Assembly: GCF_033115175.1 (NCBI RefSeq)
Contig: NC_084843.1
Coordinates: forward strand, 57,762,474 to 57,826,473
DNA: 64,000 nt
Origin: Lepus europaeus
Lineage: Eukaryota > Chordata > Mammalia > Lagomorpha > Leporidae
Direction: 5' to 3'
The position numbers were made by a program, and so were the translations under genes. The stretch's first letter is position 1; the number at the start of each line of letters is the position of its first letter. Shown piece after piece: positions 10,489 through 21,589 of this stretch. Under the pieces are notes generated by a model that was given only the letters and a program-made list of their open reading frames with translations, was not told the DNA's origin and searched no databases.

Positions 10489-13400
10489 AAAATAGTATTT
10501 ACCTATTTATGATGGCATTATAGTTGATTTTTGCATTCCCCTATTTTACAATTTTCTATTGAGAACGTGTAATACTTTTATAACTAGAAAAATTATGAAA
10601 AGCTGAAAATAATTCAGAATAGTATGACGCCTAGCAAAGAAATAAAATGAAGCTAAATTTAGATGTTAATAAAGAAGTAATCAGAAAATTAAAGGATTAC
10701 AGAATGTTCCCTTTGCAACCAAGAAAAGCTAAACTAAAATTCTGCAACACTAAAAATGAAGACAAAAGAATATATCCAAGTAAATAAAATGCTAAGGTTT
10801 AAAAAAGAACAAGCCACAAGATATTTCCCTTCTAACAAAAATAAGTACAACAGATTTTTGTATGATTACACAAAGCACTAGTTTTTCTTGCACATAACTA
10901 TCACAATTCATTAAGACTTTAAAATAATTCCTGTCCTTTTAACTCCATTTGCATAAGGAAAAAAAATCCAGAAAGCAGAAGAAAAGAGATAACTAAGGGC
11001 CCAAGAATATAGTTTATTCACTAATGCTACCCATTTTTCTGACACAATACTAGTCCAAAGAAAACCTTGTGATATGAGAGTACATATTCTCTATTACACT
11101 TTGATTTGAATTCCAGGTACCAGATACACTTCATAGTCTTTTATTTCTTCAAAGCAATTTTTAAAATACATGCAGTTTATGAGTAACCAGCTTTAACAAT
11201 GATGCTAAATTTACATGACAAAGGGAGGAAAAGAAACCCAAAGAATCCATACTAAGGAGATGCTATGGAACTAGACCACCTAAGCTGCTATCTCCAACAA
11301 GAATCCTTGTTAACCGCCCAAACCTTAAAACTAAAATCTACAATACTCCTGGTTTTTTTAAGGAAAACATGTGGCAAATTTCCAATAATGTTAAAATACT
11401 AACATACCAAACACAACGAGAAAAATCACTGGCTCCAAATCCTTTAAAGCAGCCTCCATTTCTTAGACTGCTCAAATTAAGCATCTACTGGTATAACCAT
11501 CTTCCCTGTGGGAACACATCAACCACCACATGGAGGCACCCCATAGAGAGATGAATGCATCTACCTTACAGACTTGCCAGAACTTAAATAATACAACTTT
11601 CAATGTTAGCCACTGAGTCAATCCTGTATGCCAATTACTACTGACCTTGGATAGTATCTTGGTATAGCAGGTAAGACAACAAACAGATAAAAGTATGATA
11701 TATTCAGAGAAATGAGAAAAGACTGAGTGATACAACAGTTTTGGTTCATTAGTTTAAATACTCTTTGTACCCCAAAGGATTATAATAAAGTATCACAATG
11801 AAATTACCTCAGTAAAAATTATTTTAATAGGCCATCAAATAAAATGGCAAGCAAGCAATCTATGTATAAGTACTTGAGCTGCCTCAAACAAATAATTTTA
11901 AACATAAGCACATAAGGTAGAGACTGGTAGACTTAAAACTTTCAGATTTAATTTATAGCTGTTCACCAGTCACCTGCTGTTTTGACAATTTACTTACCAA
12001 CTTGTGCTGCCATTTCTCCGTAAATTTATCCCCTAAGATGAGGATAATTCTTGCAAATTGTGTCACAAGCATTTTGAAAGGAACCATGAGTTATTGTGTA
12101 ATGCTCTTGAAATTCCTCAGATGTAGGGTCCTACACAAAGTAAAGTATCATTATACATCTCTCTAGCAGTAGTCATCTGTTTGCATTATGATTTTCCCCT
12201 TATCCTTGACACTGTGATTGTTGGGCACTAACCTTACTCTAAGAAAAGAGTCCAAAGTAAGTCTCCAGGCCTGACCCAAGTAATTACACTTTTCAAGTCT
12301 TCATATCGTCCACATCTTTCTCTTCCTTAGAAGGTATCAGGAAAATTAAGAGTTATAAAACATAACTTTGTTTATCTTATATGCTTGGGTTCAATAAGAA
12401 ATAAGTGGGATAATTCAATGTTTTCCACTGTTTTTCATTCACTCTTAAGTGAATTTTATTTACCATATTTATAAATTTTTTCCTACATTGTTTTGCTAAT
12501 TTCAACTGCATTTTTAAGGAGCAGTTCATTTATAGATTACATTTTATGAACAGAAAGAATAGGTCAGAAGAGTAAGAAAGGCAAACAAACAATTAGTGCT
12601 ATGGAAACCAAACATTTTTATTGGACAGACCCTATGGTAGAAATTACCATTTTGGGATGCAGGAACCATGGAATCAATGCTCATCACCTTTGTATCTTCT
12701 ATAAAATAGGTAAACATAAACTACAGTAACTTCTATCACACTATTGAAAACTTTACCAATCGCTGACTTTGCTATTCAAGTTAGTCTGCCATCCAATAAC
12801 TGTTCATATCTGATTTTTTAGTCTGTGTTGCTATAACATACTGAAAACAGAACACTCAATCTTCTTACATAGTTCTTAAAATGACTTTCCTTTGAGTTTA
12901 TGCAAAAGGAGGAAGGTAATAAAAATGGTGTCTTAAAACCTTAGTTATAAAATAGTAATTTTTTAAATCCTCAGAATTACATTAAAATACTGATGGAAAC
13001 TACTTTCCTCCTAGGTGAACAAATATTCTATCTTCTAATCACAGCAGGGAAAAAGCTTTGTGCAATAAAGAAAAAAAAAAAAACAACTACAGGATTTAGA
13101 ACAGTCTTTTAATGTGTGCTAACCTAGCAACCTTGCGAATTTCTAAATCTCTTAACTACAATTTCCTCATCTGTAAAATGAGGACCATAACATCTGTCCT
13201 AGCTTCTATACAAGACCATTATGAGGATTAAATAAAATACTTTATTTGAAAGAATTTTATAAACCACATAAAGATATTGAAACTTCTTTTTAGCAGAAGT
13301 GTACAAATTATGGTCATAAAATAGTTTAGTACCATTTCTAACATGAAACAAGTGGAAATGAATGTGCAAAACATATATTTAGGATGATGTTCACCAAATT

Positions 13401-13904
13401 ACATATATGATTGGACAGTGAGTAGATTATCTTGTTAAAGTACACTTCCTACAGATTATCTTAAACTTCAGTAATGTATTTGCAACAAATTATAAAAAAC
13501 AAAACTAATAACTCATTTAAATGGATTGTTCTAGCATATTGAAGAATATATTTACTTTATGAATTAAGAAATTTAGACACTAACTTTCAAAACTACTTTA
13601 AAAGTTCTTATGAAGAAAAAACACATTAAAGTCAAATAGACATTCCCCTCCTCTGGAAATAATTCACAAGAGCTGATAGTGCGAAACAAGGAGCATACTT
13701 ATACAAGACAGGAGATAAACATGGACATAGTTTGTACTCTAGTTGTAAAAAAGGAGGTCAGTTAAACCTTTCTAGGTGGTTTTTAAAATATCCAGGATAG
13801 AAACACTCTCCCAACTGGGCTGCAGGTCAAATCTATTTAACTGCACTGTTAGGCCAAGTGATCCAGTAAGTTATCACGACTCTCAACAATAAATTGTCAT
13901 GATG
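10489..13904. other. SINE-free intronic stretch
   Basis: No young repeats. The one recognisable relic is an L2/MIR-type 3' block at about 13135-13290 ('tttcctcatctgtaaaatgagga', 'attatgaggattaaataaaa'). A possible cryptic exon on the minus strand at 11998-12130 is described in the findings. Confidence 0.6.
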
Positions 13905-14146
13905 GGTTTTTGGCACAGGAGTCAGAATGCCATTTAAGACACCTGCATCTTGTATCAGAGTGCCTGATTCAAGTCTTGACTACTCCACTTCCCATCCAAT
14001 TTCCTGTTAATGTGTACCATGGGAGACCCATGGATGGGGTTCCAGGTTCCTGGCTTCAGTTTGGCTATCGCAGTCATTTGGGGAGTTAATCAGTGGACGG
14101 AAGATCTATCCTGTCTCTGCCTTTCAAATAAAATGAATATAAACTT
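13905..14146 (+). repeat. old CSINE-related element
   Basis: 'gagtgcctgattcaagtcttgactactccacttcccatccaa', 'gggagttaatcagtggacggaag', tail CTTTCAAATAAAATGAATA; internally shortened. Confidence 0.8.
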
Positions 14147-16462
14147 TAAAGAGAGGCAGCTTTATACCAAAACTATGGTTGATTAAAAAAAAGTGTATAG
14201 ATAAGGCTACCTCCTTCTACTTTTTATTAGTTACAGAATACTAGTTTACAAAGTCAGTCCATGTAAAAATAAAATTCTTTGTTCCTCCTCCTAAGTTTAA
14301 AGTTCCTATGAAGTGAACTATGTTTATTACATTGTCCTATTATACTCACTCAATTACCGAGACTTTAAAACCAATTAAGATCCAGCAACTCCTTATCTTT
14401 TAATCTAGGCTGCAAACTCACAAATCTAAAAAAGTTCTGGGGAAGGGGCATATTTAATCATTATGTAATTATTCCAAATACAAATAATTTTAGTTTAAAT
14501 ATTAAAATTTATCAAATAACTTCAATCAAGACTGAGGTTAAAAGAGGTAAGACTCTACCAGAGCAACTACCTCTTCTTGAACTTCTTTCTCCTATCTATG
14601 AAACTATCTAGAAACACTTCACTGTATCACTGAACTGGGACTTGTAATAAAAGCTTTTCTCAGGATCAGGATTTTCCTACATAAACTAAGCAATTCTAGC
14701 TCCAAACTTACTTTGTGACTATTTATGTGATCATCTACATGATTAAACTTAAGCCTTCATTTTTCTCCCAGAAATCTTACTTTAATTCTGTCCCACAATG
14801 ACATGCCGTTTCATTTAAATTCCCTAGTCTCAAAGTATATAGCATATCACCTCATATTTCAGTTATCTCCAGTTGTTTCATTTATGTACACCTTAAGTCC
14901 CAACCCAAGCTCTCAACTTTCAAAAGACAAAGTTCAATTTTAATTTTTCTAGTTCACAGACTGTGTGCTCCTGGACAACACTGAGGCACTCACAGAAAAG
15001 GATCATAAGAAAACCCAGCCTCCCAACTTTATACTACCAAATAATGCTTCCAGGATGAATCAACAGGATGTATAGATATCACACTGCAATCATCATGTCA
15101 ACATGACCATGAAAAAACCATTTCTGGCTAGTTAAGTTTCCTCAAAATTTCATATACAAGAGTTAGAAGCTGTTCCAGGCACTAAAATTTCAACTTGAAA
15201 CAGCATCCCAAGCTAAGCAAAAACAGTAGAGGGCCCACCTGCCTCTAAACCAAAGATAACAAGCCAATGTCAATTAGCAAATTACCATTCATTTCTACAA
15301 TCTGATTACCTCAATGCCTGAGATTTTGAAAATCCAAGAGTTCATAAAATATTCTTAGTGAGGCAGAAAAGCTACAATTTACCTTGAGTTCTGCAATAAT
15401 CAAACCTACTGTATTAAGCATCAATATCATTAATCCAACAAAACTGAATTACAAATTAAGGCAGAAAAAAGAGAGTAAGCCCTAACTGCAAAGAGAAGAT
15501 GAAAACTATATAGTATTTGGAAGTCGGAAAAGAGTGTTTGGCATCGTGGTGAGATGGTATCAAAGATGAAACAGTTTAATGTCTGAATATTTTGTACCCA
15601 CATTAATCTCTCAAAAGTAGACTAACGATAGAAACCACTCAAATAATGAACCGATAAACTGCCAAAGAAAATACTTAAGTGCTGTTATTGTCAAAATTAA
15701 AAAAACTCAATACAGCTGCAGTCTCATGTGACTTTACAACCTTAAAGACACTTTTGGTTATCATAACAAAGCAAAATTCATATAGCAATGATATTCTTAA
15801 ATGTGGCAATATTTCATTTTAAAATACAAAGTGAAAAAACAGAACATGAAACATGACCAAATCTGTCAGAATTATTTCACTGCAAAATTTTTTAAGTTTA
15901 ACGTATATGGTTACTACAAAAATTAGGATACATCATGTTCACAAAACATTTAATAGCCAGTGCCACTACTTAAAAGTAGATTAAGGGAATAAAAGGTTAT
16001 CTCCAACTAATCCATAGAAAATTATATATTTAAAATACGATATAACAAATGTAAGTATTAAGTTATATTTTAGGCAAATATGTGAATGCAGAAAGATTTC
16101 CTCTTAGTTTTTTTTGTCATATACAGAAACATCACAGTAAATTATACATTTAAAATCCGTCCAAGGTGGCTGAACTTATTTACTATATATTCTGTGCCTT
16201 TGTGCTAAAGAAAATCTACACATGGCAAGCTGGTTTTCTCTTAGCGTTTTACGTCATAACACAATAAAGAGATAATAGAAGCAAAAAAACAACCACTAAA
16301 TAAAGTACTTAGAAGCATGGATACACAAAGGACAAATTTAACTTCTACTTTGCTTTTTAGAGCTTCATAAAGAATACAGATTTACAACTACCATCAAATG
16401 TCACTTAAAACCTAAAATGATATAATTACTAGATACAGCAAATACAAAATTTCTCAACCTAC
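14147..16462. other. SINE-free intronic stretch next to HERC4 exon 2
   Basis: AT-rich, no repeat or exon recognised. Confidence 0.5.
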
Positions 16463-16688
16463 CTGGTTTCTTTCTGGATTTCTCATGACCCAGTTGTCCC
16501 AGATCATTACATCCACATGTGTACACCGTCCCATCATCCAAAACAAATACGGTGTGTCTGAGTCCACATCCTACATCTCGGACCTTTTTATTTATAAAAA
16601 AGTCACTTTTTCTGGGCTCTAATACAATTTCTTCATCAATTCCACCCAAACCTAGCTGTCCGAAGGATGCATTTCCCCAGCACAACAT
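16463..16688 (-). CDS. HERC4: HERC4, first coding exon (N-terminal RCC1-like repeats)
   Basis: HERC4 is a HECT-type E3 ubiquitin ligase whose N-terminal half is an RCC1-like beta-propeller and whose C-terminal HECT domain transfers ubiquitin; it is mainly cytosolic. This exon encodes residues 1-75 plus one base of codon 76. It starts MLCWGNASFGQLG and shows the RCC1 signatures WGNASFGQLG (4-13), CGLRHTVFVLDDG (41-53) and GCNDLGQLGH (59-68), so one propeller repeat plus the start of the next. The match to recalled human HERC4 is near-perfect. The donor on the minus strand is ..AAACCAG|GTAGGT (exon ends 16463). The acceptor is ..TTCTCAG|ACTTAG (exon begins 16766), giving 78 nt of 5' UTR. The HECT domain and later repeats are not in the window; I looked for the next exon between 1 and 16462 and did not recognise it. 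The start is the ATG at 16688, which matches the family N terminus. Confidence 0.95.
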
Positions 16689-16766
16689 TCTTGCAATTAT
16701 TTTGGTCTTCCAGTTTCAATGAAAAACTTCCTTCTGAAACACTGGGAAGTTGGAGGTACCCTAAGT
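16689..16766 (-). other. HERC4: HERC4 exon 2, 5' UTR part
   Basis: Between the acceptor (polypyrimidine stretch then TTCTCAG on the minus strand, exon base 1 at 16766) and the ATG at 16688 lie 78 nt of leader. The boundary is read from splice consensus only. Confidence 0.65.
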
Positions 16767-18450
16767 CTGAGAAGACAGGAAAAAACTTAATATGACTTCA
16801 ATGTATATGTGATACTTAATTACTTTTTCATGTGTTAGACTACAGTAATCACTGTAACCATTAAATAATTTTACAATGTGCTATATAAGTAGCATTCATT
16901 TGTAAAAGCCAGTTTTATTTTGTAATGTATCACATCGAAATATCTAAGAAAAATAAATCACTCTACAATTTTTTGCAAAAGTTAAAAACATTAGTTATGA
17001 CTTTTTGTTATATGGTGGCAGACTAAACTAATGGAAATAGTGTCTGGATGAAATTTTTTTAAGTAATCTCAATGGAAGCAGAAAGACACCTTTCCACTAC
17101 TTAAAAATGAAGGAAACGATGAAAAATTGAGCCAACAGCAGACACATCATCCTGCAATCCCCCAAAAGTCACAGCGTAATTAAACCCTCTAATACCTACC
17201 TCCACATCAACAGAAAACTGAAGTTCTTACCTGTAACAGAAATAAAACCAGTAATTGAATTTTTTAATTTCCCACAATTTAAATGGCTTCCAATTATTCA
17301 TACCAATAGGCTGTACGCAGAGAAAACCAGGATTTTTCTTTTCAAGTCACAATTAGAAGAAATCGCCTCCAAAAATTGTATTTTAAAAATCAAAGTACTA
17401 ACACTGCAACCTCATCACAAATTTAATTTTAAAACTAAATCGATATGCACTATCATAAAGGAGAAAAATATGCTATTTAGACATCAAGATTCTTCTCCAA
17501 ATTCAACGTCACGAGTGGCAACTGTGACTGAAATATTGGGGAAGAAAATTCTAAATAACCCAGCACTGCTGATTTTTCAAGAATAGGAATGGAGGCTGGG
17601 ACACTGATAGTTTGTTGGCGAAATCCGTAGAACTTTCCAGTACATAGACTGAATATTTCTTCGACTGTAAAGACACGGATAACAATCAACGAGTCCACTT
17701 CATCTAAATAAAACTACACAGATTTTTAAATGCTTCGCATTATTAAACAACACCATTACTGAACGTCAGCTTTACTCCTGTTGTAATCACCCACATTCCT
17801 CACGCAAAACCTGCGAAGTTCAAAACCCAATTTTCCTACTAGCAAGCGCCAAAGATGCCCCATTCCACGACTCATCCATTCACACGTTGGATTTCATGCT
17901 TTAGGGGCATCAGAACTCGACTGTTCCCGAGAGTTCTGCATTGTCTTTTTTTTTTTTTAAGACAGACAAAACAGGAAAAAATACTCCCTAATTCTACGGG
18001 CGAGGCTCCACCAGCCTCTTAAAAAAAAAAAAAGTCAGAAGGGGTACTAGAAAGCCTTCCTCTCGCCAGCAACAGGTAGGGAATGAGAAGCGGCTTCGTC
18101 CCAGCTTTCCCGGAACGCGCTCCCAGACCCAGTTCCCGGGGACGGGGGAAGAGAAATCGTCCACACACACCCAACCTCGCGGACAGCCCAGCCGACGCCC
18201 GCAGCTGCCGGCTCGCAGCCGCCGCAGAGGCCCGCGGCCGAGGCTGGGCACCCCGCGGCCTCAAGCCCGAGGGAGGCCCTTCACCGGGGAGGTGCCACAT
18301 TCCAGCCCCGGGGCCAGGGAGCCCCGAGCGTGCCCTCGCCCCCGGCAAGCGCCCAGCGCCAGGCCGGCCTCGTCCGCCAGCTCCGCCGGCCCCTCCCTGA
18401 CGCCGTCACACACACACACACCCCCGAACCCCACCGGGGCGACGACTCAC
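16767..18450 (-). other. HERC4: HERC4 intron 1
   Basis: Intron between candidate exon 1 and exon 2. No SINE or other recognisable repeat is present. CpGs persist across about 17.5-18.05 kb, a CpG-island shore. An open frame without ATG at 17477-17710 (minus) is discussed in the findings. Confidence 0.55.
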
Positions 18451-18700
18451 CCGGGCCCTCGGGGGAGAAAATGCCCAGGGCGGCTGCGGGACGAGGCGGC
18501 GCGGCTGCCGGAGCAGGCTTTCAGCTTCTGGAACCCTCCTCCTTCAAGCCAGTGGAGGCGGCCCGCAAGGCTCCTCCGGCGTCGGTGCCGCTGCTCCCCT
18601 CCCCGGCTCGCGTGAAACTTTACCGGGTTCCTCAGAGGAAAGCGGCCGCCACCGCTGTCCAGTCCGGAGACAGCAGTCAGCGACCCGGATGGAGAGGGCG
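18451..18700 (-). other. HERC4: candidate HERC4 noncoding exon 1
   Basis: On the minus strand the sequence GGGCCCGG|GTGAGTCG gives a strong donor, with the last exon base at 18451, inside the CpG island and 1.7 kb upstream of the coding exon. HERC4 has a noncoding first exon in other mammals. The 5' boundary near 18700 is only a guess; CpG-island promoters often start at several sites between here and the ETS/NRF1 motifs at 18.82-18.93 kb. Confidence 0.55.
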
Positions 18701-18795
18701 GGGAAGGACTGGAGGCGAGCTGGGCGGAGAGCGCGAGGGGTGGAGAGAGTTAGGGAAAGAGGCAGGGGAGAAGGGAGAGGGGGAGGTGGCCAGGC

Positions 18796-18816
18796 GGGGG
18801 TGGGGGTGGGGAGGGG
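18796..18816 (+). other. G-quadruplex motif in the HERC4 promoter
   Basis: Four G runs of 5, 5, 4 and 4 separated by single T, T and A loops on the plus strand (the template strand for HERC4). This is the tightest form of G4 consensus and lies directly beside the GC box and ETS site. Confidence 0.7.
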
Positions 18817-18819
18817 CGG

Positions 18820-18828
18820 CCGGAAGTG
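18820..18828 (+). promoter_or_regulatory. ETS/GABPA-type site
   Basis: CCGGAAGTG, a full match to the ETS core as used in CpG-island promoters, directly next to a GC box (ggggcgg at 18813-18819). Its role in HERC4 expression is inferred. Confidence 0.6.
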
Positions 18829-18870
18829 AGTCGCGGAGCACGCGCGCGAACCCAGCTACTTCCCGCCCCG

Positions 18871-18882
18871 CGCGCCTGCGCG
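18871..18882. promoter_or_regulatory. NRF1-like site 1
   Basis: CGCGCCTGCGCG matches the NRF1 palindrome YGCGCAYGCGCR with one mismatch. A second copy lies 52 bp away, and paired NRF1 sites are common in housekeeping promoters. Confidence 0.5.
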
Positions 18883-18922
18883 GGAATCCTCCCCCCCGGA
18901 GGGGGGGGGCCCGCGTCGACCC

Positions 18923-18934
18923 TGCGCTTGCGCA
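18923..18934. promoter_or_regulatory. NRF1-like site 2
   Basis: TGCGCTTGCGCA matches YGCGCAYGCGCR with one mismatch and is nearly self-complementary. Confidence 0.5.
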
Positions 18935-18980
18935 GTGTGCTGCTGTGCGTAGTGGTGGCTTGCGAAGACGAGCCAAGAAG

Positions 18981-19607
18981 GCGTGAGTTAACGTGGTTTT
19001 AGCAACGCCTGTGCCTTTTAATGAAGCAAATCTCTTCGGTTTTTGTTTTGGTTGGCTTTCTGCTCGTAGGTTTAGTCGTTGTATTTTATTCTGCCTTTTC
19101 CAGGGGCGATTTTCAAGTACAGGTGGAACTGACAAATACGGATCTAGAGACAACTGATGGCTTATTTTGCTCTTTAACTTCAGCTGGAAGTCTGAGTATG
19201 CAAGATGTAGTGATAGCAGTGGTTGAAACTACGCGCATTAAATATCAGCCGCAGTTTGCGTCGCTGATGCATTGTTGCCTCCCATCACTTTCTGCACTCT
19301 CCTGGAAGATAAGCTTAACTGCAGAGCCTCCCTAAATTAGAGAAAATTAGGTAACAAATAGGACTCGGGTGCCTCCTTCACAGAGACGGAGTCCGGATCT
19401 CACAGGCCAGTTTTAACATAATCTCTTTAAAAACAAGAGAACTTGAAGCTGGGCACTTTTGAGGTTTTCTGTTAGACCTTGTGAGAACGGTGACTGAAAA
19501 GCTCCTGCTGAGAACCTAGAAGACAATCCACAATAGACCATGTTTCTCTCTTACTGAAAAGGTACATTCCAGATTAGGAAGCATCTGTGCTAGTATATGC
19601 TTAAGTA
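18981..19607 (+). other. divergent side of the CpG island; short ORF of uncertain status
   Basis: Single-copy sequence downstream of a plus-strand donor-like site. It holds a 104-codon ATG-initiated frame (19021-19335) with a hydrophobic N terminus. I recognise no homologue, the Kozak context is weak, and the frame may be chance. Confidence 0.25.
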
Positions 19608-19985
19608 TCTGTATTGAGCCATAACAAACTACCACAAACTGAATAGATTAAAACAAAAATTTAGTATCTCACAGTTACAGAGGGCAGATGTCCAAAAGGT
19701 GGCAGGGTTGATTCCCCCTTGGAAATCTCAGAGGCAGAGCCTTTTCCACCACACTGTCCTCACTTCTGGTGGTTGCCAACAGCCCTTGGCAGTCCTTGTA
19801 GAAGCTTTACTCTAACTTCTGCCTCCACCTCCACTTGGTTTTCCCTGTGTTCGTGTTCACATTTCTCTTTTCATAAGGATATTCCAACCCAGTATGACCT
19901 CATTTTAACTTGATTGCACCTACAAAGACCCTATTTCCAAGTAAGGTCACACTCACAGGTACTAGAGGTGAGGACCCATAACAAA
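19608..19985 (-). repeat. MaLR-type solo LTR (MLT1/MST-like)
   Basis: Reverse-complement pattern: 'accacaaactgaatagatta', 'ttagtatctcacagttacag', 'cctcattttaacttgattgc', 'gaccctatttccaagtaaggtcacac'. An old endogenous-retrovirus-like LTR with no internal region. 19986-20520 shows nothing recognisable. Confidence 0.75.
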
Positions 19986-20520
19986 AATAGGTGTAAAATG
20001 AAACGATGATTAAGCAAAACAAGCATAATTCCAACCTTAGGAGTTATGAGAATGTCTACAAAACATTCTTAATTCTTATTTCGACAGCTTCATTGTTTTT
20101 GTAGAACTCTGTTGTCTTTTAACCTTAAGAACATTTTGCCTCAGAATAATATATCATTAAAACAAAGTTATGGGATACAGGATATCCTAAGACAGGCGCT
20201 TGATGTCGCAACAAATAAAAGTTGAATGGCTTAGCATTAAAGTGTGCTTTTTATCTTTCAATAGTCCAAGTGCAAGTTCCTAATGAGTAAAGATTGATTT
20301 CCAGGGACCTGGGGAGGTGGGGGTAGGTTCTTAATTCTTATCTGGGAAGCGCTGTGTATCACTGCCGTACATATAATATTAACAAGAACTACACACCTAG
20401 AAACAGGAGTTTCAGGAAACAGTCATTTGAGTTCACAAGTACCGCTTTATCTTGCACTAAATAAAGGAAAGCATGAATTGGACAGTTCTGCCACATGGAC
20501 TCATCTCTACAAGGAATTTT

Positions 20521-20705
20521 TTTTTTAAGATTTATTTTATTTATTTGAAAGGCAGAGCTGGAGAGAAGGAAAGACAGAGGCAAAAGTCTTCCCTCCCCTG
20601 ATTCATTCCCCAAATGACCACAATAGCCAGAGCTGGGCCAATCCAAAGCCAAGAGCCAAGAGCTGCTTCTGGGTTTCCCACGTGAGTGGCAGGGGCACCT
20701 ATGAC
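20521..20705 (-). repeat. 5'-truncated CSINE
   Basis: Reversed tail and 3' half ('aagatttattttatttattt', 'attccccaaatgaccacaat') up to 'cccacgtgagtggcaggggc'; the tRNA-like head is absent. Confidence 0.85.
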
Positions 20706-20728
20706 ATGACACCATCTCCTTTCTAGTG

Positions 20729-20803
20729 GATGAAAACAAGAAGGCAGGTAAATAAAAGTTTTCATCTAGATAGATGAAAACAAGAAAGCAGGTAAATAAA
20801 AGT
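20729..20803 (+). repeat. 31-bp direct repeat with intervening hairpin
   Basis: Copies at 20729-20759 and 20773-20803 differ at one base. Between them lies a perfect inverted repeat GTTTTCATCTA/TAGATGAAAAC with a 2-nt centre (20758-20781). Confidence 0.85.
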
Positions 20804-20805
20804 AT

Positions 20806-21585
20806 GAACATTTTTATTGTAGTGCTATTTAAAGTAGCAAATTAAAAGCAACCTAAGTTCTAACAGTGAGGCAATGGGTAAACAAATTTCATTATGTGGC
20901 CAAAAAAAATACGATTTGAAAAACTTCATTGATGCAAAATATACATGATACATGTTAATTTCAAATAGGATACAAAATCATATATGTCTTACTTGTTGCC
21001 ATGTTAAGAGATGGAGGGGCTGGCACTGTGACATAGCTGGTAAAGCTGCCTGCCGCCTACAGTGCTGACATCCCATATGGGTGCCAGTTTGTGTCCTGGC
21101 TGCTCTTCTTCCGATGGCCTGGGAAAGCAGTAGAAGATGGTCCAAGTCCTTAGGCCCTGGCACCCACATGGGAGACCTAGAGGAAGCTCCTGACTTCGGA
21201 TTGGCGCAGCTGCGGCCGTTGTGGCCAATTGGGGAGTGAACAAGCAGATGGAAGAACTCTCTCTCTGCCTCTCCTTCTCTCTGTGTAACCCTGACTTTCA
21301 AATAAATAAATAAATCTTTAAAAAAAATATGAATATAACTCACATACTTTGCAAACAAAAGAAAGATTTGAGATTTGATTAACGTTCAGTATTCAATTTT
21401 AGATTAATGTAATAATTACACATGCTTATACTTTGAACCTCTTCTATTTTAGAAGTACTGTTTCTTCTATTCACAACATTTTAAAGCCAAATATAGAAAT
21501 TTGGAAAATAGAGAAGGGAAAAAGTTGCTCCAAATTCCAACACTCTTAACACAACAATTTCTAGAATTTGGTATATTCCTTTTCT
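20806..21585 (+). repeat. possible old L1 fragment
   Basis: 'aacatttttattgtagtgctatttaaagtagcaaa' and 'aaacaaatttcattatgtgg' resemble the mammalian L1 3' region; interrupted by the SINE at 21016-21328. Identity of the part after 21330 is weak. Confidence 0.45.
21016..21328 (+). repeat. CSINE, forms an inverted pair with 21590-21902
   Basis: Head 'ggggctggcactgtgacatagc', about 18 bp missing after 'ctgctcttcttccg', tail AAATAAATAAATAAATC. Positions 21114-21254 match the reverse complement of 21654-21794 perfectly (141 bp). Confidence 0.95.
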
Positions 21586-21589
21586 CTCT

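Larger units (their letters stand above)
1..16462 (-). other. HERC4: HERC4 intron 2 (partial, runs off the window)
   Basis: Everything downstream of the donor at 16462/16461 appears intronic. The first 10.5 kb are packed with SINE and L1 insertions; 10.5-16.4 kb is almost free of them. No further HERC4 exon was recognised on the minus strand, though a short exon cannot be ruled out by eye. Confidence 0.7.
18070..18980. promoter_or_regulatory. CpG island promoter of HERC4
   Basis: About 900 bp of very GC-rich, CpG-dense DNA in an otherwise AT-rich window. It holds the candidate HERC4 exon 1 donor and housekeeping-type promoter motifs: GC boxes, an ETS site and two NRF1-like sites. Long open frames through it on both strands are by-products of base composition. 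It is TATA-less as far as I can see. A donor-like aaggc|gtgagt on the plus strand near 18980 raises the possibility of divergent transcription. Confidence 0.9.

Noticed and set aside
1..16462. Further HERC4 coding exons
   Set aside because: I searched for the next RCC1-repeat exon on the minus strand and found no stretch resembling it.
18330..18986. 218-codon open frame in the CpG island
   Set aside because: High GC removes stop codons on both strands here; overlapping frames of similar size exist on the other strand and no domain is visible.
20806..21585. CRISPR-like or other spaced direct repeats
   Set aside because: The spaced repeats in the window are SINEs, microsatellites or short local duplications; the DNA is mammalian and no CRISPR pattern exists.
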